Assembly (NCBI GenBank): GCA_937124615.1
Contig: CAKZKR010000008.1
Coordinates: forward strand, 1 to 64,000
Length of the DNA: 64,000 bases
Direction: 5' to 3'
From: an uncultured bacterium
Lineage (GTDB): Bacteria; Hydrogenedentota; Hydrogenedentia; Hydrogenedentales; Hydrogenedentaceae
Shown: positions 17,298-25,469 of the stretch, one piece after another
How positions within the stretch are numbered: position 1 is the stretch's first letter
How the letters are laid out: each line of letters starts with the position of its first letter
Notes under the pieces: generated by a model
Told to the model about the DNA's origin: nothing
Seen by the model: the letters and a program-made list of their open reading frames with translations, nothing else
Databases searched by the model: none
Made by a program: the position numbers and the translations under genes

Positions 17298-18434
17298 TTA
17301 ATGTGTTAGAGATATTGTTTTTAATAAAACATGGTCTTGATATTCTATGCCATTGACCCGAAGTTTTAGTTTTAATACAGCCAATAACTCTTTTTCAGTT
17401 ATTTTGGGTTCTATATTTATTTTAATACCCGATATGTTTTTATCGGAAATTAGATGAGCGGTAAAATAGTCTGGAATAATTTCGTATGATATGAGTTCAA
17501 CTGTATTTTCTTCAGATTGAGGAAGAATCTCTATATTTCGAGTATTGGATGTCTCCGTAGATATTGATGGAAGAACTATAAAAGGTTTTGGAAATGAGGG
17601 GTTAATTTTATATAAAGCAGTTACGGTTCCTTTAATTCTTATTGGCACCTCTGGGAAACGGTCAATATTAGTACTTAAGAATAGTTCTCGGGTAAATTCA
17701 CCCGGAGAAATATTTTCCTCTGCTTTTATAGAGAGGATGTACTCGACAGGTTCCTCTGATTTAATCTTTTTTAATACTACAGTTAAGTCGTTCTCTACAA
17801 TATCATTAGGGAGGTTCATTTCATAAACTTTATTTATTTCAAGAGGTTTTTTCATTGATTTTTGTGTGATATGTATTTTTCGTTCTATATTAGACCCTTT
17901 CTCGAATATTCCGAAATCAATCGATTCAGGTTCACAAATAAACTCCGGATCAATCTTTGCTATAACTTTAAGGTCAGTTATGGGGTTTTTAAAATCGTTT
18001 GAGAAAATTGTTAATGTTTTCTCAGAAAAAAAACCTGCTACCTTTCCTGGATAGAAACTAATAACAATATACCCTTCTCCATTTGGTGGAATACTGGCTT
18101 GTCCAATAGGTATGGTTCCAATAGTGCATGCACATGTAGTTCGTATGTCCTTTAAACTTAAAATAGTTTTCCCTTTATTAAATACCTTCAATTTACGGGT
18201 TGTTTCTTTATCATTGGGAACAGTCCCTAAGTCCAAAACCGTACCTGTTTCTAATTCAATAGATGCGGTATTATCGAGCTCAGTACCTAATGGGGGGAGT
18301 GATGGATGATAGGGACCTTCTATATCTCTATCCTCTACATTTTGGTTATTAGATCTAAGTACAATAAAAATAACAAATAGAGAGAATAGAAACAAGATTC
18401 CAAATATGACATACTGAAGTTTTAATATACGCAT
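17298..18434 (-). CDS. DUF1573-type membrane-anchored periplasmic protein
   Basis: 378 residues. An N-terminal signal anchor (about 8-27) is followed by an Ig/ASH-like domain with the DUF1573 pattern: LDLGTVPNDKETTRKLKVFN, then TCACTIG, then PPNGEGYIVISFYPG, and IFSNDFKNP. A second, weaker repeat follows (FGIFEKGSNIERKIHI). Such proteins are common in Planctomycetes, Bacteroidetes and relatives, with unknown function; they probably act in the periplasm as beta-sandwich scaffolds. The gene lies six bases from the kinase gene and 12 from the zinc-ribbon gene. Confidence 0.8.
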   Translation of the reverse strand: MRILKLQYVIFGILFLFSLFVIFIVLRSNNQNVEDRDIEGPYHPSLPPLGTELDNTASIELETGTVLDLGTVPNDKETTRKLKVFNKGKTILSLKDIRTTCACTIGTIPIGQASIPPNGEGYIVISFYPGKVAGFFSEKTLTIFSNDFKNPITDLKVIAKIDPEFICEPESIDFGIFEKGSNIERKIHITQKSMKKPLEINKVYEMNLPNDIVENDLTVVLKKIKSEEPVEYILSIKAEENISPGEFTRELFLSTNIDRFPEVPIRIKGTVTALYKINPSFPKPFIVLPSISTETSNTRNIEILPQSEENTVELISYEIIPDYFTAHLISDKNISGIKINIEPKITEKELLAVLKLKLRVNGIEYQDHVLLKTISLTH

Positions 18435-18440
18435 GTTCTG

Positions 18441-19454
18441 TCATCCAGACACTTTTAATATTACTTTATGCTTCTGCTGAAAGACTTGCAGGTTATTATC
18501 CAATTGATTATAGATTTGTTCCGTTATAGGAAAATCCAATTCCATTCCTAATAGGAATGCACCGACAACAGGTTCATATACAGGCATGACAGGAGTTGCC
18601 CTTGGGCATTCTCTATGTATAACGGTGGTCATAGCATCCTTTAATACGGGACTGATCCCTTTAAATACACTTCCTGCCATAACAACATCGAAGGAATCTC
18701 TTGTCATATCTAATAAACGGGCACATGCATTGACCATCTCACCTAGATATCTACCTCCCCACTCTAAAATATCACATGCTATAGCATCACCTTCGTATGC
18801 TGAATCAAAAACCAATTTTGCCATAGGTTCTAAGTCGAGGTATGTAAGATTATGCTTGTACATTTTATAGAACAATTCATCAACATCTTTGCATCCAGAC
18901 CGTTCTAAAAATTTATCTACCAATTTTGTATAGCCAATAATTTTGTCTCGATATCTCCAAACTGCTTTTAAGCCCTCCTGACCAATGCTTGAACCGCTGA
19001 CTTTGTCCCCAAAATCTTCGCTGATACCCCCAACCCTCGCTTCTTTTCCTTCTTTATTCTTACCCGCACATACACACCCTGTTCCACAAGCAATTACTAT
19101 TCCATAGGGATGTTTTGTTCCACCTCGAAGGCCAGCCATAGAATCATTTCTAAAACAGCGAGGGATATTCCCAAACAGGGGAGTAAATATTTCTTGTTCT
19201 AACATCACATAATCTTCAGGAATATCCGCACCCGCTATTCCCATCCCGATTCCGTTAATATCGGAAAGTTTTAGTCCGGCTTCATCTAATGCAGAGAAAA
19301 CGGCTTTTTGGATTTCTTGTTTAGCAGGTTCTATTCCATACGCTTCATAATTTCCTGCGCCTGCCCGTCCAAAACCGAGAATTTTTCCAGATTCGTTTCC
19401 CACAAGAGCAAAGGTTTTTGTTCCACCGGCGTCAATTCCTAAATAATACTTCAT
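18441..19454 (-). CDS. BadF/BadG-family sugar kinase (N-acetylglucosamine or N-acetylmuramate kinase-like)
   Basis: 337 residues of the ASKHA fold. The phosphate-1 motif is LGIDAGGTKTFALVG directly after the start, the phosphate-2 region is YGIVIACGTGCVC, and the adenosine motif is VVMAGSVFKGI. This matches the BcrAD/BadF/NagK group that includes eukaryotic-type GlcNAc kinase and MurK, which phosphorylate GlcNAc or MurNAc at O6. The frame is open to an ATG at 19484, but MKYYLGIDAGG is the expected family start. With the UDP-sugar pyrophosphorylase in the same operon and a NamZ enzyme at 60 kb, amino-sugar salvage is a plausible role. Confidence 0.85.
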   Translation of the reverse strand: MKYYLGIDAGGTKTFALVGNESGKILGFGRAGAGNYEAYGIEPAKQEIQKAVFSALDEAGLKLSDINGIGMGIAGADIPEDYVMLEQEIFTPLFGNIPRCFRNDSMAGLRGGTKHPYGIVIACGTGCVCAGKNKEGKEARVGGISEDFGDKVSGSSIGQEGLKAVWRYRDKIIGYTKLVDKFLERSGCKDVDELFYKMYKHNLTYLDLEPMAKLVFDSAYEGDAIACDILEWGGRYLGEMVNACARLLDMTRDSFDVVMAGSVFKGISPVLKDAMTTVIHRECPRATPVMPVYEPVVGAFLLGMELDFPITEQIYNQLDNNLQVFQQKHKVILKVSG

Positions 19455-19488
19455 TTCCAACCCTTTCTTAAATTTTATATACAAGAAA

Positions 19489-19517
19489 CGCGCAGATACA
19501 TTTCAACTATCTGCGCG
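19489..19517 (-). terminator. Hairpin terminator after cpoB
   Basis: CGCGCAGATA at 19489-19498 pairs perfectly with TATCTGCGCG at 19508-19517 around a nine-base loop. Read on the minus strand, the stem is followed by a T-rich run (GTTTCTTGTAT). It lies between the cpoB stop and the kinase start, separating the pal-cpoB unit from the kinase operon. Confidence 0.65.
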
Positions 19518-19544
19518 CATACATTTCTCTTTATAGTTTAACGA

Positions 19545-20495
19545 TTATCTTCTTGGTATGTTCTGTAATTTTTCCAAATCTGCTCGTGCTTGTTCTGCTG
19601 CAGCAGATAATGGATATTTTTCTATGAGTTCTTTTAATATCTGTACGGCCTTATCATTCTGTCCTAATCTTGAATAGGCTACTGCTTGATTCTGCAATGC
19701 CGTAGGTATTTTCCCGTGATTTGGATAATTATTTTTTAATACTTCGAATTCTTGAACAGCCTCTTGGTATTTGTTCAAGTTGAGTAAGCATTTTGCTTTC
19801 CAGAACTGTGCGTTTGGAGTAGTTTCCTGTGTAGGGAAACTTTTTATGTGTCTATCAAAACGAACAAGAGCCTCCTCATATTTTTCATTAGCGAATAGTC
19901 TTTGAGCTTCCATATAATCATCTTTAGGTTCTGCTGTTGTTGTTATTTCTTCTTTTGGAGGCTCTGCTAAAGTCTGAGATTGAGATGTTGCTGGAACAGT
20001 AGATGAGGTCGGTTGAGGAGCAGGGACAGGTTGGGGTGGTGTAGATGATGTTGGAGCAACTGTTTTTTGTGGTTGACTCTGTATGGATGGTGCTTGAGCC
20101 GAACTGGGTGGCAAAATCTCAACATTTCCCATTACTTCTCTGGGTGAACCAAGAGTAGAAGAAGGAACTGGAACTCCACCTACAGATAGATTCAAATGAC
20201 GATATAGTGTAGTTTTTAATTCATTCAAATCTTTTGAAAGTTGTGAAATCTTTACTTGATTTTCTTCAATTGTAGATTGCAAAGATTTCATTATTTGCTC
20301 ATTCTCTTGAAGTTTAACAGAAAGATCCGCAAAAGTATTGTTTACTCCATCAAAACCTTTGTCTAATTTTGTAACACGGCGGTGCATATCATATATAACA
20401 GTTTCCATTTGTTTACCACCTGTAGTTCCACATGAAACAGATAGAAAAATAAATATACCTGCAAGGCTAAACGATATACACCGCCATGAATTCAT
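19545..20495 (-). CDS. cpoB: Tol-Pal system protein CpoB/YbgF-like lipoprotein
   Basis: 316 residues. A signal peptide ends in a lipobox (SVSC, Cys22). An alpha-helical coiled-coil region (about 30-100) precedes a long Pro/Ser/Thr/Gln-rich linker (about 110-190). The C-terminus (about 195-310) has three TPR units, including DYMEAQRLFANEKYEEALV and FEVLKNNYPNHGKIPTALQN. This order, N-terminal coil then TPR, is that of CpoB, which coordinates peptidoglycan synthesis with outer-membrane constriction. Unlike the E. coli protein it appears lipidated. It follows pal by 44 bases. Confidence 0.85.
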   Translation of the reverse strand: MNSWRCISFSLAGIFIFLSVSCGTTGGKQMETVIYDMHRRVTKLDKGFDGVNNTFADLSVKLQENEQIMKSLQSTIEENQVKISQLSKDLNELKTTLYRHLNLSVGGVPVPSSTLGSPREVMGNVEILPPSSAQAPSIQSQPQKTVAPTSSTPPQPVPAPQPTSSTVPATSQSQTLAEPPKEEITTTAEPKDDYMEAQRLFANEKYEEALVRFDRHIKSFPTQETTPNAQFWKAKCLLNLNKYQEAVQEFEVLKNNYPNHGKIPTALQNQAVAYSRLGQNDKAVQILKELIEKYPLSAAAEQARADLEKLQNIPRR

Positions 20496-20539
20496 AATCT
20501 AATCTCCTGAGTAACTTTATTTATCAAATTATAATATTT

Positions 20540-21067
20540 TTACTGAGCACGATTAAACTCTACACGGCGATTTTTTGCCCATGCTGACTCATCATGTCCA
20601 GGGTTTGCAGGAAATTCTTCACCGTAACTGATTGTTACCAGACGTTCACCCGGAATACCTAACTTAATGAGATAGTCACGAACTGCGAGAGCCCTTCTTT
20701 CTCCTAATGCAAGGTTATATTCTTGTGTTCCGCGTTCATCACAATGACCCGCTAACTGAATAATGACACCCGGAACTTGTTTGATTTTTTCAGCATTTTT
20801 CTGTAAAGTTGCTATTGCATCGGGACGAAGGGAGGAACTATCATAATCAAAATATACCGTTTCTAATCCATACTTACTTCCGGGAGTGAATAATAATTTT
20901 TCAAGGTCTAATTCTGGTTGTCCTTCTCCACTTGGTTTTTCTGTTGAGGTTGTATCAATACCTGTGTCGATTGGAGCAGTTTTTTTATGTTTACAAGCTG
21001 TTCCTGAGATTACGAAGGACAACAGGATGATTGTTAAAACTGTGAAATACAAATTCTTTTTAATCAT
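20540..21067 (-). CDS. pal: Peptidoglycan-associated lipoprotein, OmpA family
   Basis: 175 residues. The signal peptide ends in a lipobox (SGTAC, Cys25). The C-terminal OmpA/MotB domain starts at TVYFDYDSSSLRPDA and contains IQLAGHCDERGTQEYN and LALGERRALAVRDYL, then ISYGEEFPANPGHDESAWAKNRRVEF in family order. These include the Asp and Arg that bind meso-diaminopimelate in peptidoglycan. It tethers the outer membrane to the wall. No tolA, tolB, tolQ or tolR is in this window; pal is the first gene of a pal-cpoB unit with AGGAGG upstream. Confidence 0.93.
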   Translation of the reverse strand: MIKKNLYFTVLTIILLSFVISGTACKHKKTAPIDTGIDTTSTEKPSGEGQPELDLEKLLFTPGSKYGLETVYFDYDSSSLRPDAIATLQKNAEKIKQVPGVIIQLAGHCDERGTQEYNLALGERRALAVRDYLIKLGIPGERLVTISYGEEFPANPGHDESAWAKNRRVEFNRAQ

Positions 21068-21271
21068 TTTGAGGACCTCCTCTTGTAAAAAATTAAGTTG
21101 TTTATGCTTATATTTGTATTACTGACTTTTTGTTAGTAATTCCTGCTTGTTGATACTTTCAAGGTAGGTTAAGATATTATAGGACAAATTAATAAAAAAA
21201 AACAAATTTTGTTTTTTATCCTTGAATCTATAATTACAATATGGGAAAAAAAGTTTCAAAAATTATCTTTT

Positions 21272-21301
21272 TTGTATTAATTAACGAGATTAAAGTAATA
21301 T
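21272..21301 (+). promoter_or_regulatory. Candidate sigma-70-type promoter for the suf pair
   Basis: TTGTAT at 21272-21277 and TAATAT at 21296-21301 are separated by 18 bases, a good housekeeping spacing. The ATG of sufC is about 45 bases beyond. In AT-rich DNA such matches are common, so this is tentative. Confidence 0.4.
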
Positions 21302-21346
21302 AAAGATTATGAAATATTTAAATCTATAACTATAGGCAAGGATAAA

Positions 21347-22093
21347 ATGGATAACACAATTCTAACCGTTGATGATTTACATTTAACGATGCAGGGTAAA
21401 AAAATTTTAAGGGGTGTAAAGATGGATATATGGGCAGGACATATTCATGCCATTATAGGCCCGAACGGGGCAGGAAAATCTACCTTAGTCTCTGCAATTA
21501 TGGGTTTACCAGGCTACAAACCCGAACAAGGAAAAATTTGTTTTTTGAATAAGAATATTACCAATTTGCCTGTTTTTGAAAGGGCTCAACGCGGTCTTAC
21601 CTTAGCATGGCAAGAACCCGCAAGATATGAAGGACTTTCTGTCGAAAAATTTATTTTAGCAGGAGCAAAAGATAAATGTCGTAAACAGGCGGAAGAAGTT
21701 TTAGAAATAGTAGGACTTGAATCCAATAAATACTTAAATAGAGCAATTGATAAAACCTTAAGTGGTGGAGAGAGAAAACGCATAGAATTGGCATCTATTA
21801 TTGCTATGGAACCTAAATTGATATTATTAGATGAGCCCGATTCAGGAATTGATATAGATGCTTTGCAAAAAATCTTTTCTCTTTTACAAAGTTTGAAGCA
21901 GAAAAACATTACTATTGTTGTTATAACACACAGTTTATCTGTTCTTAATCAGGCAGACCATGCATTTCTTATGTGCTGTGGAAAAGTCCTGGACAAAGGG
22001 AATGTGGATCGAATCGCTTCTTATTTCAAAAATAAATGTATTCCATGTAATCATGATAGACTTGTAGTCTTATCTTCGGAAGCAGTGACTTAA
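21347..22093 (+). CDS. sufC: SufC-type Fe-S assembly ATPase (minimal SUF/SMS-like)
   Basis: 248 residues of an ABC ATPase. Walker A is IIGPNGAGKSTL, the signature is LSGGERKRIELA, and Walker B is LILLDEPDSGIDIDAL with an H-loop VITHSLSVL. The combination of AWQEP in the Q-loop region and DSGIDIDAL is typical of SufC rather than a transporter, and no permease is near. It would drive conformational change in the partner SufBD scaffold during Fe-S cluster assembly. The C-terminus has Cys residues (KNKCIPCNHD). The SufBD gene starts 19 bases later. Confidence 0.9.
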   Translation: MDNTILTVDDLHLTMQGKKILRGVKMDIWAGHIHAIIGPNGAGKSTLVSAIMGLPGYKPEQGKICFLNKNITNLPVFERAQRGLTLAWQEPARYEGLSVEKFILAGAKDKCRKQAEEVLEIVGLESNKYLNRAIDKTLSGGERKRIELASIIAMEPKLILLDEPDSGIDIDALQKIFSLLQSLKQKNITIVVITHSLSVLNQADHAFLMCCGKVLDKGNVDRIASYFKNKCIPCNHDRLVVLSSEAVT

Positions 22094-22112
22094 AAAACAA
22101 GAGGAAAACTTA

Positions 22113-23087
22113 ATGGGTAAAAGTGATGTTGTCTTAGAACTTTTGAAATCATTAGGAGTAAATGTAGACCCTATTTTTTCTGATGATGTAGCCAGAATAC
22201 AAGTTCATGAAAACAAAGTTGTCGGACTTCATCTTGTTCCTGGATTACATGTTCATGCAGATGAGATAAAAGATGGGATTGAAGCAGAGATTTCAATCGA
22301 AAGAGGAAAAAGAATAGATAAACCTATTCATATATGTTTCGGTATATTACCCGAAGAAGGTTTGCAAAAGGTAAAACTTCACATCTATGCCCAGGAAGAG
22401 TCCAAAGCCATGATTCTTGCCCACTGTACTTTTCCTAATGCTCGTCAAGTAAAACATATAATGGATGCAGATATTGAAATAGGACCTAATGCTCACTATG
22501 CTTATTTTGAAAGACATGTGCATGGTCCCCATGGAGGAGTAAGTGTGATTCCGAATGCAAAAGTTCATGTACAGGAAGGAGCCGAATTTTCAACAGAATT
22601 CGAATTAATCAAAGGCTCTGCAGGTAATATTGAATTTCAATATGAGGTAAACGCTGAAGCACAAAGCAAAACGGAAATGACAGCCCGAATTTCTGGAACT
22701 GATAATGATGATATTCGTTTACATGAAACCGTCCATTTGCTTGGAGAGTATTCAAAAGGTGTAATTGTTTCCCATATTGCACTAAAGCATCACGCAAGAG
22801 CAGAAGTAGAGAATACCCTTGTGGCTCATGCTCCTTTTTCTCGTGGACATGTTGACTGTAAAGAAATTGTTGTTGGAAATGCACAAGCAAAGGCGATTCC
22901 GATTGTTTTAGTTAAGAATCCTACGGCACATGTTACTCATGAAGCGGCTATAGGAAGTGTTGATGCCAAACAGTTGGTAACTTTAATGGCTCATGGTCTG
23001 AATGAAGAGGAGGCCACAGATTTGATTATTGAAGGATTACTTAGTAAAAAACAAAATTGGCAGAGTGTAATCAAAGAAGTAGAGTAG
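22113..23087 (+). CDS. Single SufB/SufD-type Fe-S scaffold protein (minimal form)
   Basis: 324 residues, shorter than SufB (about 470-490) or SufD (about 420). The core is the right-handed beta-helix of SufBD, with HDAD-like surface replaced here by HIMDADIEIGPNAHYAYFERH, repeated acidic and His positions, and a conserved end (RGHVDCKEIVVGNAQAKAIP, then HVTHEAAIGSVD, then LMAHGLNEEEATDLIIEGL). One SufBD with one SufC, without SufS, SufU or a second SufBD nearby, matches the minimal SmsCB-like arrangement known from archaea and anaerobes. It is the scaffold on which clusters are built. Ligand residues cannot be fixed without alignment. Confidence 0.85.
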   Translation: MGKSDVVLELLKSLGVNVDPIFSDDVARIQVHENKVVGLHLVPGLHVHADEIKDGIEAEISIERGKRIDKPIHICFGILPEEGLQKVKLHIYAQEESKAMILAHCTFPNARQVKHIMDADIEIGPNAHYAYFERHVHGPHGGVSVIPNAKVHVQEGAEFSTEFELIKGSAGNIEFQYEVNAEAQSKTEMTARISGTDNDDIRLHETVHLLGEYSKGVIVSHIALKHHARAEVENTLVAHAPFSRGHVDCKEIVVGNAQAKAIPIVLVKNPTAHVTHEAAIGSVDAKQLVTLMAHGLNEEEATDLIIEGLLSKKQNWQSVIKEVE

Positions 23088-23112
23088 TTCTTTATATTTT
23101 TTATAAAAAGAG

Positions 23113-23199
23113 TGCCGGGAGAGGGAGTCGAACCCTCACGAGGGGTTAAGCCTCGTCGGATTTTGAGTCCGATGCGTCTGCCAATTTCGCCATCCCGGC
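23113..23199 (-). tRNA. tRNA-Leu (CAA)
   Basis: The minus strand gives an 87-base class II tRNA. GCCGGGA pairs with TCCCGGC in the acceptor stem. The D arm includes GCGAAATTGGCAGACGC. The anticodon stem TCGGA/TCCGA encloses loop CTCAAAA (anticodon CAA). A long variable arm (CGAGG...CCTCG) and a T arm GAGGGTTCGACTCCCTC follow. The discriminator is A and CCA is not encoded, unlike tRNA-Asp in this window. Confidence 0.97.
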
Positions 23200-23407
23200 A
23201 ATTCAGGCCAAGAAAATTATAAAGAATTATAAACAAAAAATCAAATTTTTGATTGATTACGATGTTTTTATGAGCTTCATTAAATTGTATTTGTATTAAT
23301 AAAATTATTTACAATTTTATAAATTAATATTTATTTTATTATATTGTTATATATTATTATTTGGTTATTTATGTATATTTTAAAATTAAACTGTTACAAA
23401 ATTGTAC

Positions 23408-23437
23408 TTGACCTTTTTATGTAGTTTGTGTTAAAAT
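23408..23437 (+). promoter_or_regulatory. Promoter of the riboflavin operon
   Basis: TTGACC at 23408-23413 and TAAAAT at 23432-23437 are separated by 18 bases. The predicted start would be near 23444, about ten bases before the FMN riboswitch, which is the normal arrangement. The stretch from 23200 to here is otherwise very AT-rich and I see nothing else in it. Confidence 0.65.
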
Positions 23438-23454
23438 AATTTCAATAGATAAAT

Positions 23455-23571
23455 ACTAACCTTCAGGGCAGGGTGAAATTCCCGACCGGCGGTAACAGCC
23501 CGCGAGCAGAAATGTCGATTCGGTGAAACTCCGAAGCCGACGGTTATAGTCCGGATGGAAGAAGCGTTAGT
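23455..23571 (+). promoter_or_regulatory. FMN riboswitch (RFN element)
   Basis: The conserved RFN core is present: CTTCAGGGCAGGGTGAAATT, then CCCGACCGGCGGT, GCCCGCGAGC, ATTCGGTGAAACTCCG, GCCGACGGTTATAGTCCGGATG and GAAGAAG. The closing P1 helix is formed by ACTAAC at 23455 and GTTAGT at 23566. It senses FMN and turns off the riboflavin genes that follow. A terminator hairpin sits about 70 bases downstream. Confidence 0.98.
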
Positions 23572-23639
23572 TCAAAAGTGAATATCTCTAAGTCGCAATG
23601 GGAATTCTTTGCAGCGGCCATTTGCGGCTTTTTCCAAGT

Positions 23640-23675
23640 GCCCTGATAGGTTAATCCTATCAGGGCATTTTATTT
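23640..23675 (+). terminator. Riboswitch-linked intrinsic terminator
   Basis: GCCCTGATAGG (23640-23650) pairs perfectly with CCTATCAGGGC (23656-23666) around a five-base loop and is followed by ATTTTATTT. It lies between the FMN riboswitch and ribD, so FMN binding probably allows this hairpin to form and end transcription. The competing antiterminator is likely in the 23580-23640 segment. Confidence 0.85.
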
Positions 23676-23709
23676 AATAACTTTTATATTATATAAGCCA
23701 ATAGAAAGT

Positions 23710-24807
23710 ATGGAATTAAAAACGAATCAAGACATATATTACATGCGAAGGGCTCTTGAACTCGCAGAAAAAGGCAAAGGGAAAACATCCCCTAACCCAA
23801 TGGTGGGATGTGTTATTGTAAAGAACAATAAAATTATCGGTGAAGGTTATCATCAAAAAGCAGGGGCTCCTCATGCAGAAATCATAGCATTAGATAGTGC
23901 AATAGAAGATGTTCAGGATTCGACCATTTATATTTCTCTTGAGCCCTGTACACATTTTGGAAAGACTCCTCCTTGTGTTTCAAAAGTCATAGAAGTCCGT
24001 CCTAAAAGAGTCGTTATTGCTATGGAGGATCCCAATCCTCTTGTTTCGGGAAAAGGAATAAAAGCACTTGAATCTTCAGGTATCAATGTAGATGTGGGTA
24101 TATTAAAAGAAGAAGCCTGCAGACAAAATGAAGTATTTATAAAATATATTACGAAAAAGATACCGTTTGTGATAGCCAAATGGGCTATGACAATGGATGG
24201 GAAAATAGCCACAGTTACAGGTGATTCAAAATATATTAGTACTTCGGATTCATTGAGAGTTGTTCATAAAATTAGAAGTGAAGTTGATGCAATATTGGTA
24301 GGTGGAAAAACAGTCTTTAAAGACAATCCGCTATTAACAGTCCGGCATATAGAGGGAGAATATAAAAATCCCATAAGAATTATACTCGATTCAGAAAAAG
24401 AATTATCTAGAGACTTAAATGTTTTTAGGGATAGATCTATTGCTCCGACATGGATTGCAACGACTTATCGCCGTAAATATTCGTTTGTCGATAAAGTAAT
24501 AGAATTAAACCCATCTGAAAATGGATATGTTTCTCTAATAGAGTTAATGCAGGAATTAGGAAAGTTAGAAATTGCGTCTGTTTTAATAGAAGGTGGAGGA
24601 AATGTATTTTCTTCATCTTTTCAACAGGGGATTGTGGATAAAATATATTGTTTTGTATGTCCAAAAATTTTTGGAGGTGAGAATGCAGTTAGTCCTTTAA
24701 TGGGGTTACCAATTGCCCAGGGTGTAAATGAATCATTGCATTTAAAAATTTCTTCTGTTATGCATTTAGGCCAAGATATATTAATTGAATCCTATGTAAT
24801 TAAGTAA
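23710..24807 (+). CDS. ribD: Bifunctional diaminohydroxyphosphoribosylaminopyrimidine deaminase / 5-amino-6-(5-phosphoribosylamino)uracil reductase
   Basis: 365 residues, normal for RibD. The N-terminal deaminase has NPMVGCVIV, the zinc motif PHAEIIAL and LEPCTHFGKTPPC. The C-terminal reductase starts near FVIAKWAMTMDGKIAT, with DAILVGGKTVFKDNPLLTVR and VLIEGGGNVFSS for NADPH and substrate binding. It carries out the second and third steps of riboflavin synthesis in the cytoplasm. It is the first gene after the FMN riboswitch and terminator. The ribosome site is weak (ATAGAAAGT). Confidence 0.97.
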   Translation: MELKTNQDIYYMRRALELAEKGKGKTSPNPMVGCVIVKNNKIIGEGYHQKAGAPHAEIIALDSAIEDVQDSTIYISLEPCTHFGKTPPCVSKVIEVRPKRVVIAMEDPNPLVSGKGIKALESSGINVDVGILKEEACRQNEVFIKYITKKIPFVIAKWAMTMDGKIATVTGDSKYISTSDSLRVVHKIRSEVDAILVGGKTVFKDNPLLTVRHIEGEYKNPIRIILDSEKELSRDLNVFRDRSIAPTWIATTYRRKYSFVDKVIELNPSENGYVSLIELMQELGKLEIASVLIEGGGNVFSSSFQQGIVDKIYCFVCPKIFGGENAVSPLMGLPIAQGVNESLHLKISSVMHLGQDILIESYVIK

Positions 24808-24817
24808 AAGGAAATCA

Positions 24818-25450
24818 ATGTTTACGGGTATTATTGAAGAAATAGGAACAGTTATTGAAGTTAAAAATGATAAAATTACAATTCAATCAAGCACGATAAT
24901 GTCGGATATGGTTTTGGGTTCAAGTATCGCTGTAAATGGAGTATGTCTTACAGTAACAGAGAAAGCAAATTTTTCATTTTCTGCTCAAATTTCACCTGAA
25001 ACAAAAACAAAAACAACCCTTTCCGGGCTTTGTGTACACCAAAAAGTAAATTTGGAAAGGGCTATGCCTGTTAATGGAAGATTCGGAGGTCATATTGTTT
25101 TAGGACATGTTGATGGAATTGGCATTATTGAGCGCATTGTAGAACAGGGAAAATTTTCCCTATGGTATTTTAAAGTACCTTATGAGATATGTAAGTATAT
25201 TGTTCCCAAAGGCTCAATAGCTATTGATGGTATTAGTCTAACAGTAATAGAGATTATAGATAACATCTTTAGTGTTGCCATAATCCCTTCAACAAGAAGT
25301 AATACTAATTTACAATTTCTAAATATAGGTAATAAAGTCAACTTAGAAACAGATATTATCGGAAAATATATTGAAAGATTATTAGGTCTCCACTATCAAA
25401 GACCAGCTTTGTCAGAGAATTTTTTAAAAGAACATGGCTTTTTAGAATAA
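24818..25450 (+). CDS. ribE: Riboflavin synthase, alpha subunit
   Basis: 210 residues made of two lumazine-binding repeats. The first begins [15 protein letters not shown] with [12 protein letters not shown]; the second has [13 protein letters not shown] and [16 protein letters not shown]. It dismutates 6,7-dimethyl-8-ribityllumazine to riboflavin, working with lumazine synthase encoded later in the operon. The gene follows ribD by ten bases. Length and both motifs are complete. Confidence 0.97.
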   Translation: MFTGIIEEIGTVIEVKNDKITIQSSTIMSDMVLGSSIAVNGVCLTVTEKANFSFSAQISPETKTKTTLSGLCVHQKVNLERAMPVNGRFGGHIVLGHVDGIGIIERIVEQGKFSLWYFKVPYEICKYIVPKGSIAIDGISLTVIEIIDNIFSVAIIPSTRSNTNLQFLNIGNKVNLETDIIGKYIERLLGLHYQRPALSENFLKEHGFLE

Positions 25451-25469
25451 AATAATAAGGATTTTTGAA

